From Flavobacteriales bacterium UBA7878 (GTDB lineage Bacteria; Bacteroidota; Bacteroidia; Flavobacteriales; Schleiferiaceae), in assembly GCA_002501205.1 (NCBI GenBank), contig DLRW01000068.1, positions 1-23,740 of the forward strand: 23,740 nucleotides of DNA, in the 5' to 3' direction. Below are positions 1 to 6,800 of this stretch, one piece after another. A model generated the notes under the pieces. The model was given only the letters and a program-made list of their open reading frames with translations. It had not been told where the DNA came from and did not search any database. The translations under genes were made by a program, and so were the position numbers. How positions within the stretch are numbered: position 1 is the stretch's first letter; every line of letters begins with the position of its first letter.

Positions 1-1244
1 CCATCGTAATGTGCGAGAAATTAGCCAAACGTGGTTTTGTAGCCGTGGCTGCTAATTATCGCTTAGGATGGAACCCATTAGATCCAAATCAATTTGTACG
101 TCGTGCTCAATTATTAAATGCTGTATATCGTGCTATTCACGATATCAAAGAATTGGTACGGGTATTAAAAGCCGATGCTTCTAATTTGGGAATTGACCCC
201 AATCGTGTGGTATTATTCGGTGAAGGTTCCGGAGGTTATGTAGCCTTAGCCTATGTAACTCTAGACAAGTGGGCTGAAGTGGAGATCCCTAAGTTTATTA
301 ATCCTGCAACTACTACCTCTTTCGTTGATTCGAACCTGGTAGGGAATATTGAAGGATTAGGTGGAAACCTGAACTTATACGTTGGTAATGGACAGTCTAC
401 TGAGGTAGATATGTGTATCAATATGGGAGGTGCCCTTGCTGATCTCTCCTGGTTGGAAGCTGGTGATGCTTCTATGATTTCTTTCCAGTGTGTTCGCGAT
501 CCATTTGCTCCTTTCGGAAACGGTACTGTAGTGGTACCTACCACTCAAGATGATGTAGTAGATGTATCTGGTGCTAATGTGTTCCAGGTAAAAGCGAATA
601 GCTTGGGTAATAACAATGCCTGGATTAACAATACCTATAATGATCCGATCACTTTAGCTGCTCGTGCTCGCTACGGTGTAACTTACCCTTATATTTTCCC
701 TGCTCCATTTGACACTATTACTGTATCCAATGCGGAAGGTATGTATCCGGTAATTCGCCCATTGGCTGGAAGCTTGTTCAACAATAACGGTTCTCCATGG
801 CAATGGTGGGATCCTAATGGTCCTATTGCATCCGATACTTTAATTGCTGGTCCTCCCGTAATTACTTATCACATGGCTGGTTTAGCCAGTAACCCTAATA
901 TGTCACCTGCATTCGGTCGTGCTTATCAGGATACTATCTTAGGTTATGTAACTCCTCGTTTGATTTATGAAATGAACTTGATCGGAACTGATGAGTTCAA
1001 TTTCAATAAGTCTATTTCTATGTATCCTAATCCTGCTCAGCACACTCTTTCTTTAGAGTTGATGGATGCTGACCTTGATTTAAGCAGCTATGAGATTATG
1101 GATAATACCGGTCGCATGGTAAGCGCGGGTAGCTTAGCAGGCATGAAAAACGATATTTCTATCGAAAGCTTAAAGCCTGGTGTATACTTTATTAGTGTAC
1201 AAACCAATCGCGGATCGGCAACTAGCCGTTTCATTAAGCAATAA
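1..1244 (+). CDS. Secreted alpha/beta-hydrolase (carboxylesterase-like) with T9SS type A sorting domain, 5' partial
   Basis: The reading frame is open to the left edge (Ile-Val precede the first visible Met at position 9), so the N-terminus and any signal peptide lie outside the window. The visible part begins with the hydrolase segment CEKLAKRGFVAVAANYRLGW, typical of the strand and helix after the oxyanion loop in carboxylesterases. The nucleophile elbow is at residues 71-76 (counting from the Met at 9) and reads GEGSGG instead of the usual GESAGG. A later RDPFAPF segment matches the position of the acid residue in related esterases. From about residue 335 there is a T9SS type A tail (ISMYPNP, then NTGRMV, then LKPGVYFISV, ending with a basic residue). 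The protein is therefore probably exported through the outer membrane and surface-attached or released. Substrate unknown. Catalytic competence is uncertain because of the altered elbow and because no clear catalytic His was found. Confidence 0.8.
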   Translation, partial: IVMCEKLAKRGFVAVAANYRLGWNPLDPNQFVRRAQLLNAVYRAIHDIKELVRVLKADASNLGIDPNRVVLFGEGSGGYVALAYVTLDKWAEVEIPKFINPATTTSFVDSNLVGNIEGLGGNLNLYVGNGQSTEVDMCINMGGALADLSWLEAGDASMISFQCVRDPFAPFGNGTVVVPTTQDDVVDVSGANVFQVKANSLGNNNAWINNTYNDPITLAARARYGVTYPYIFPAPFDTITVSNAEGMYPVIRPLAGSLFNNNGSPWQWWDPNGPIASDTLIAGPPVITYHMAGLASNPNMSPAFGRAYQDTILGYVTPRLIYEMNLIGTDEFNFNKSISMYPNPAQHTLSLELMDADLDLSSYEIMDNTGRMVSAGSLAGMKNDISIESLKPGVYFISVQTNRGSATSRFIKQ

Positions 1245-1265
1245 GGTTTAAAAAGCTTATCATAC

Positions 1266-1297
1266 AAAAGCCCCGAACTACTGGTTCGGGGCTTTTT
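1266..1297 (+). terminator. Rho-independent terminator after the hydrolase gene
   Basis: A perfect 13-bp stem (AAAAGCCCCGAAC / GTTCGGGGCTTTT) closes a 5-nt loop at 1279-1283 and runs into five T's. It starts 21 nt after the stop codon and is the classic shape of an intrinsic terminator. Confidence 0.93.
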
Positions 1298-1303
1298 GCT
1301 TTA

Positions 1304-1311
1304 TACCTTTG
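1304..1311 (+). promoter_or_regulatory. Candidate Bacteroidota -7 promoter box for the class IV aminotransferase gene
   Basis: TACCTTTG fits the TAnnTTTG -7 consensus of Bacteroidota primary sigma factor promoters. It lies just after the preceding terminator and would place the transcript start near 1316-1318, about 13 nt before the ATG at 1330. No convincing -33 TTTG was seen at the expected distance. Confidence 0.5.
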
Positions 1312-1329
1312 TCGGCCAAATTGGGAAGC

Positions 1330-2181
1330 ATGAACTACAATCTCAACGGTTATATTATTCGCAATAAGCATCTGAACATTCAGCTCAATAATCGGGGTTT
1401 GAATTATGGAGATGGCATATTCGAAAGCCTTAAATACAGCCGTAATCGTCTCAATTTCTTTGAAGACCATTATTTCCGTTTAATGGCTAGTATGCGAATT
1501 GTGCGTATGGAGATTCCCATGAATTTTTCACCGGAATATCTGGAAGAGCAGATCCGAAAAACTTTGAAAGCAAATCAGCTGGAAGATCAAAGTGCGAGGG
1601 TTCGATTATTAGTGGTTCGAAAGGCCGGAGGATTGTACCGTCCGGAAAGCAATGAAATTGACTTTCTCATTACGGTGAAACCTTGGGAGCACGATGCTTA
1701 TGTGCTCAATGAAAAGGGGATGGAGGTAGATCTTTTCAAAGACTACTATAAATTAAGTGGCCTTTTGGGGAATATCAAAAGCACCTCTGCACAGTTGTAT
1801 GCAATTGCCAGCGTTTTCGCGAAGGAGAATAATCTGGATGATGTATTGCTTCTCAATGAAAAGAAGGAGGTGATTGAATCTACCAATGCTAATATCTTTA
1901 TGTTGAAAGGCAAGGAGCTAATTACACCACCCTTAAGCAGTGGTTGTTTAAAAGGAGTTATGCGGAAGCAGATTATGGAATTAGCCCCGCAATTGGACTT
2001 GGAGCTGAAGGAAGAGAATTTCTCACCCTTCGCCTTGCAAAAAGCAGATGAAGTATGGCTGAGCAATAGTATGCATGGATTACGATGGGTAGAAAAATAC
2101 CGTCGTAAAACCTATGCTTCTGAAAAAGCGAGGGAAATGCTTAAAAAGCTAAATGTGAAAGTGGCCCTTAGTTTAGACTAG
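1330..2181 (+). CDS. Class IV (fold-type IV) PLP-dependent aminotransferase / aminodeoxychorismate lyase-like protein
   Basis: This 283-residue cytoplasmic enzyme has the fold-type IV PLP signature. The N-terminal NRGLNYGDGIFESL (residues 21-34) is the conserved strand and loop of the family. Lys150 in GNIKSTSAQ is the expected Schiff-base lysine. ViESTNANIF (residues 181-190) supplies the PLP-binding Glu183 and the Asn-rich turn. The family includes branched-chain aminotransferases, D-amino-acid aminotransferases and 4-amino-4-deoxychorismate lyase (PabC); length and overall look allow any of these, so no symbol is given. ATG at 1330 is chosen over an in-frame TTG at 1309, because that TTG lies inside the candidate -7 box and the ATG starts directly at the conserved N-terminus. 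The 3' end overlaps the convergent YqgE/AlgH gene by 14 bp. The nearby pdxH makes its PLP cofactor, but a functional link is only an inference. Confidence 0.9.
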   Translation: MNYNLNGYIIRNKHLNIQLNNRGLNYGDGIFESLKYSRNRLNFFEDHYFRLMASMRIVRMEIPMNFSPEYLEEQIRKTLKANQLEDQSARVRLLVVRKAGGLYRPESNEIDFLITVKPWEHDAYVLNEKGMEVDLFKDYYKLSGLLGNIKSTSAQLYAIASVFAKENNLDDVLLLNEKKEVIESTNANIFMLKGKELITPPLSSGCLKGVMRKQIMELAPQLDLELKEENFSPFALQKADEVWLSNSMHGLRWVEKYRRKTYASEKAREMLKKLNVKVALSLD

Positions 2182-2731
2182 GATCTAAGGGGGCATTATG
2201 CCAAAGAGCGTAATCTCCGCCCATTTGTTTCATAATCGTAGACCAAAGACCGTCTATTTCGGTTTCAAAGATTAAATCAGCGGTACTGTCAGCTACTAAC
2301 CAGGATTTTTGGCTGAGCTCATCATTAAGCTGACCGGAGGACCAACCGCTATATCCCAGGAAAAAACGGATATCGGAAGGCAATACCATTTCGAGGGCAA
2401 TCATTTCTTTAAGAATATCTAAATCACCTCCCCAAAAAACGCCGTCCATAATTTCTTCACTGCCGGGAATTAAGTCGCCTTTACGATGTAAGAAGAAAAG
2501 GTTATCGCCCTGAACCGGGCCGCCCTCATAAATCTGAGCATCGAAGGAAGGGAAATCCAGGACCAGTTCATCAAATTCGACATCCACTTTTCGGTTCAGT
2601 ACAAAACCTACTGTTCCTTCCTCATTATGATCGGCTAGTAATACTACCGTGCGATCAAAATTAGGATCACCTAACAAGGGTTCGGCGATTAAGATTTTTC
2701 CTTTATCCGGGATGCTCAAATTTAGACTCAT
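2168..2731 (-). CDS. YqgE/AlgH family protein (DUF179)
   Basis: The 187-residue product is the normal length for the YqgE/AlgH family. Residues 10-48 carry the family hallmark: KGKILIAEPLLGDPNFDRTV, then ADHNEEGTVGFVLNR. GGPVQ at 70-74, FFLH at 79-82, GYSGWSSGQLNDEL at 126-139 and SWLVAD at 143-148 are the other conserved blocks. The family is widespread and cytoplasmic; its biochemical role is not settled (a regulatory role for AlgH was proposed in Pseudomonas). The start at 2731 is chosen because the conserved N-terminus begins there. A longer in-frame start at 2887 would run through the pdxH promoter and coding start and add an unrelated hydrophobic stretch. It is divergent from pdxH (77 bp between starts) and convergent with the aminotransferase. 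Confidence 0.93.
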   Translation of the reverse strand: MSLNLSIPDKGKILIAEPLLGDPNFDRTVVLLADHNEEGTVGFVLNRKVDVEFDELVLDFPSFDAQIYEGGPVQGDNLFFLHRKGDLIPGSEEIMDGVFWGGDLDILKEMIALEMVLPSDIRFFLGYSGWSSGQLNDELSQKSWLVADSTADLIFETEIDGLWSTIMKQMGGDYALWHNAPLDPSLN

Positions 2732-2738
2732 CGTAGTT

Positions 2739-2770
2739 CGAAGATAATGGCTTATGGGTACTTTTGCAAA
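2739..2770 (-). promoter_or_regulatory. Candidate promoter of the YqgE/AlgH gene
   Basis: Reading the minus strand, TTTG (2767-2770) is followed after 20 nt by TATCTTCG (2739-2746), one mismatch from the TAnnTTTG -7 consensus and with the usual Bacteroidota spacing. The predicted transcript would start only a few nt before the ATG at 2731, so the message may be nearly leaderless. This is inferred from motif and spacing only. Confidence 0.4.
2759..2766 (+). promoter_or_regulatory. Candidate -7 promoter box for pdxH
   Basis: TACTTTTG matches TAnnTTTG and lies 42 nt before the pdxH start codon. Its TTTG is the left half of the palindrome TTTGCAAA (2763-2770), whose other half is the proposed -33 element of the divergent YqgE/AlgH promoter. 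Confidence 0.5.
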
Positions 2771-2808
2771 GAGAATTATCAAGGAATTCTTAATAAAAAA
2801 CGCAGGCC

Positions 2809-3450
2809 ATGAAAGAGAAATTGCAAGACCAAAGAGTAGATTATCAAAAAGGAACTTTAAATGTGAATGAGGTTGCTGAAAATCCACTCACGCAGTTTCA
2901 GCAGTGGTATGAAGCATATGAGGCTGTGGAGCCTAAAGACCCCAATGCCTTTGTACTCGCCACAGTAGATTCCAATGGAATGCCCCATAGCAGAGTATTG
3001 CTGTTAAAGGGTATTGATCAAGGCGGTTTCGAATTTTACACGAATTACCAGAGTGCTAAAGGTCAGGAGCTAGCGGCCAATCCTAAAGCCAGTATGTGTT
3101 TTTTCTGGCCCGAATTGGAAAGACAGATCAGGGTAGAGGGAGAAGTACAGAAATTAAGCGCTGAAGAATCCATTGCCTATTTTAAAAGCCGTCCTCATGG
3201 ATCTCAAGTTGGAGCCTGGGTTTCCCCACAAAGTACGGTTATAGAATCACGCCAGCTTTTAGAAGACCGTCTGGCAGAATTTAGTGCAAAATACCAAGAT
3301 GATGTTCCAAGACCCGAACATTGGGGGGGCTATCGACTTATGCCCAGCAGAATTGAGTTTTGGCAGGGTAGAAGTTCAAGATTACATGATAGAGTTCTTT
3401 ATATAAAAGCTGAAAACTCTGATTGGAAGATAGAAAGACTGGCTCCTTAA
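2809..3450 (+). CDS. pdxH: Pyridoxamine 5'-phosphate oxidase
   Basis: PdxH is the FMN-dependent cytoplasmic oxidase that converts pyridoxamine- or pyridoxine-5'-phosphate to pyridoxal 5'-phosphate, in PLP synthesis and salvage. The 213-residue product has normal length. Conserved blocks: an N-terminal basic and acidic segment, AFVLATVDSNGMPHSRVLLLK (residues 47-67) and YTNYQSAKG (77-85) of the FMN and phosphate site, FFWPELERQIRVEG (98-111), SRPHGSQVGAW (127-137), and the C-terminal signature WGGYRL (172-177), RIEFWQGR (181-188), RLHDR (191-195), ERLAP (209-213). ATG at 2809 gives a full family N-terminus. It is divergent from the YqgE/AlgH gene and followed by a short AT-rich stem-loop. No key motif is missing. 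Confidence 0.98.
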   Translation: MKEKLQDQRVDYQKGTLNVNEVAENPLTQFQQWYEAYEAVEPKDPNAFVLATVDSNGMPHSRVLLLKGIDQGGFEFYTNYQSAKGQELAANPKASMCFFWPELERQIRVEGEVQKLSAEESIAYFKSRPHGSQVGAWVSPQSTVIESRQLLEDRLAEFSAKYQDDVPRPEHWGGYRLMPSRIEFWQGRSSRLHDRVLYIKAENSDWKIERLAP

Positions 3451-3472
3451 TTGAATGTGAAATATTCAATTA
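3448..3472 (+). terminator. Weak AT-rich stem-loop at the pdxH 3' end
   Basis: TAATTGAAT (3448-3456) and ATTCAATTA (3464-3472) form a perfect 9-bp stem with a 7-nt loop; the left arm contains the pdxH stop codon. The stem is AT-rich and no T-tract follows, so it may be a weak terminator or a 3'-end stabilising hairpin. Confidence 0.3.
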
Positions 3473-3657
3473 TTAGTGTGAATTATACCTTTTACTTGTT
3501 ATGTCAGTATGAAGAGGAAAGGGTTGGGTTTTGGAGGTGAAGCTTAAGTTAATTCGCGAGTCTTAAAAAAGAGAATGTTTGTAAGTGGTAAAGCATTGTA
3601 ATATAGTTTTTTACACTTGCATAAATTCTAAGACCGCATTTTGTGATAGTCCCTTTT

Positions 3658-3723
3658 CATTAAGTAAAAAGTCGGGCTTAACATTAAGGTAAAAAGCATA
3701 ACATCGAGGTGAAAAACGCTTAA
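3658..3723 (+). repeat. Three imperfect head-to-tail direct repeats, period about 20-24 bp
   Basis: Units begin at 3658 (CATTAAGTAAAAAG), 3682 (CATTAAGGTAAAAAG) and 3702 (CATCGAGGTGAAAAACG). Each ends near a TTAA or ATAA. The spacing is about two helical turns, and the array ends about 55 bp upstream of the candidate -7 box. The layout resembles tandem binding sites for a transcription factor, but the regulator is unknown. Confidence 0.5.
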
Positions 3724-3778
3724 ACCTGCTTTGAATTACTTATAACTTTAATCGAAATTTTAAGGGCTTTTTGGCCTC

Positions 3779-3786
3779 TAGTTTTG
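3779..3786 (+). promoter_or_regulatory. Candidate -7 promoter box for the giant T9SS-type protein operon
   Basis: TAGTTTTG matches TAnnTTTG and ends 24 nt before the ATG at 3811. No clean -33 TTTG is present at the normal distance, so activation by a factor binding the upstream repeats is possible but is only inferred. Confidence 0.45.
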
Positions 3787-3810
3787 TGGCATTAATCAAA
3801 ATTCTGGATT

Positions 3811-6800
3811 ATGCTGCAAAAATTAAAGTTCGTGGGATTGTTCCTGTTTCTGGGCACAATTCTTTATGGTCAAACTACAATCTATTCGGAGGATTTTACC
3901 GGACAGAACGGCAAAGGTGCTGTGGGCCCAACGCCTACCATCGATGTATCCGGTGTTAGCTGGACGATAGATGTTAGTTCGGCGTCCTTAACAGCTACCA
4001 CTGACTGGTTTCAAGTAGTGAGCGAAATATTTGAGGCTCGCGATATTGATGGAAATGCCTATTGGTTAAGCCCTTCAATTGACATCTCTGCCTATACTAA
4101 TGTTAGTATAAGTCTTGATGCTGCTGAAGATGGTACCATGGAAGCTTCGGACATCTTTGTTACAGAATATCGTATTGACGGTGGTGCATGGACCCAAGCC
4201 AGTACTAATGGTTCATTAAATGATGATTTTACATCCGCCACCGTAAGCGAAAGCGGTTTAAGTGGAAGCTCTTTGGAAATTAGAGTAACCATGAATAATG
4301 GGGCAGGATCAGAGTATCACAAATTAGACAATGTGTTGGTACAAGGAACGCTTGCTTCTTCTGATACCCGGGTAAATTTTGCCAGCTCTTCGGCTACCGT
4401 AAATGAAGGAGATGGTACTTATGATCTTACTTTATCCATTACTAATGAAGATGCGACCAATGCTACTACCTGCTCAGTTGCTATTGTAGCCGGTGGAACT
4501 GGTACAGCAGCGGATGTAAATAACTATCCCAGTCCAGCTGCCCAAGCAAATGTTACTTTCCCTGCCGGAAGTGCAGCCGATCAAACTATCACCTTAACAA
4601 TTACTGATGATGCTTCCTATGAAGGAACCGAAAATCTGATTTTCGAGATTCAATCCGTTGCAGGTGGTTCTAATGCTGCCGTTGGTCCTACCAGCCAATT
4701 GGATTTAAGTATCACCGATAATGAGAATGCACCTTTACCTTATAGCCAGGACTTCGCCAGTTCTTCGGTGCCTACGGCTTGGACTTTCACAGATTTTACA
4801 GTTGAAAACACCGCAAATGCCGGAGGATCGGCCTATGAAGCTGAATTAAGCTATAGCAATGATAATGCAGGTACCAGTGCAATTACTTCCGAGCCAATTG
4901 ACGCATCCGGTGCAAACCTTATTGAATTAAGCTGGAAGCAAAACCTGGATTATTACGAAGGTGGTTCTGGGGCCGACTTTGTAATTAAAGTTCAAACCAG
5001 TACTGATGGTTCTAATTTTAGCGATGTATACACCAAAACAGTTTCCGCAGATGAAACCGGAACTGAAACTGTACAAATCAGTACCAGCAATGGGGCCGGA
5101 AACAGCAGTCTATATGTACGTTGGTTATACGCATCTAATGGTGATCGTTTCTCTTATTGGAGAATTGATGATATCAGCTTGAGTACTGCTACTGTTCCTA
5201 GTATCACTGTTGAGGACAATTCACAGCCTTCAGCGGCTAATGTTTCTCAAGGAGCCTTAAATCATATTTTAGCCGCAGTTTCAGCCGCAGTTGCCGATAA
5301 CGATGCAACCATCACCGATTTTAATATTGCAGTAAACGGAAGTTTTGATTCTGATGATATCGATAATTTCCAATTATACTATGCAACAAGCAATAGCTTC
5401 GGTTCTGCCAGTCAAATTGGTTCTGATATTAGCGGCAATGGAAACGGAACTTCACAGAGCTTAAGCTTTAGTGGATTATCTACTACCATTAGCTCAGGAG
5501 CTACCGGATATTTCTGGTTAGTGGCAGACGTGAATGCTTCTGCAAATGCCGCCAATACCTTAACCGCGCAAAGTCCCAGCCTTAGCTTTAATAGTGGAAA
5601 TGTGACGAACAATTCCAGTGTTGCCGGAACTCAAACTATTGTTTCTGCCACCCCAGTTGCTGCATTAGCCGATAATGGAACTCAGATCGCTGCGGCCAAT
5701 GTACCAGGAGATAGTGCTAATCATGTAATTTCCAGTTTTCAGATTGCTATTAGTGATGCCAATGCCGACTTAAATGGATTAGATATTACCACTTCAGGAA
5801 CTTACCAGGCTTCTGATGTTAGCAATCTTAAACTTTGGTATTCGACTGATAATACCTTTGATGCTGGTTCAGATCAGACTTTAGCAACTATTGCCAGTCC
5901 TACGGCAGCGGGAGTACAGTCTTTTAGCTCTTTTAACCAGATTATTACTAATGGTTCTACCGGCTATTTCTTTATTAGCGTTGATTTCCCTTGTGCGGCA
6001 ACAGCCTCCAATACTATTGCAGTTACCCTAATTGAAGATGCCGATCTTGGATTTAACGGAAGCACCAATACTTCTGGAACAGCCAGCGGCGCTGGAACTC
6101 AAACTATAATTAATGCCAATCCAGCAGATGCTAGCTCCTTTAGTGCTGGTGCCGGAAGTTCGGAAGCAAACTTAAGTTGGACCAATCCTTCTTGTTTTGA
6201 TGAAGTAATTGTAGTAGCTCATACCGCAACTATTTCAGGAACTCCAAGCGGTAGTGGATATACTGCCAATTCACAGGATTATACCGATGCTAATAACCCA
6301 AGTTTCCCCACAGCAGGAAGCGTGGTATACAATGGAACCGGCACCAGTACCACTATCACCGGTTTAAGTAATGGAACTCAGTACTTCTTCAAGGTTTTTG
6401 CCCGTAAAGGATCAAATTGGAGTACCGGTGTGGAAAATAATGCTACTCCAAGCTCTGGTATCGCGGTGTTTATCAATGAAATGTCTCAAGGATCAGGAGG
6501 ATCTAAAGAATGGATTGAAATCGTGGTTACTGAAAATGGTACTGACCTTCGTGGTTGGGATATTGGTGATAATGATGATGGTTCCTATTCTGAGTTCTTA
6601 GAGTTTAGTACTGATAATGCCTGGTCGAATGTGGATGCAGGTACGGTGATTGCCATTTATAATGGTGCCGATGTGGATGGAACCATTACAGCTGATTCAG
6701 ACTTTAGCGATCATCAAGTAACTATTGCCTCAAACAACAGCACCTACTTCTCCGGTTCCTGGGGTTCTTTCGGAAACTCTGATGGTGATGACCTTGCAGC

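Larger units (their letters stand above)
3473..3810. other. Gene-free upstream region of the giant secreted-protein gene
   Basis: This AT-rich stretch of about 340 nt contains no credible gene. The only forward ATG frame near a purine-rich stretch (3509-3547) would encode 12 residues. It holds three imperfect direct repeats (3658-3723) and a TAGTTTTG promoter box (3779-3786). It is therefore best read as the regulatory region for the gene starting at 3811. Confidence 0.6.

Noticed and set aside
1309..1329. Possible TTG start extending the aminotransferase by 7 residues
   Set aside because: The TTG overlaps the TACCTTTG promoter box and the added residues do not belong to the family N-terminus; ATG at 1330 fits better.
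2732..2887. N-terminal extension of the YqgE/AlgH frame with a hydrophobic stretch
   Set aside because: It is antisense to the pdxH start and promoter, and the conserved family N-terminus begins at 2731. The apparent membrane segment is an artefact.
3509..3547. Short frame MKRKGLGFGGEA upstream of the giant gene
   Set aside because: Only 12 codons, with no supporting context or recognisable motif.
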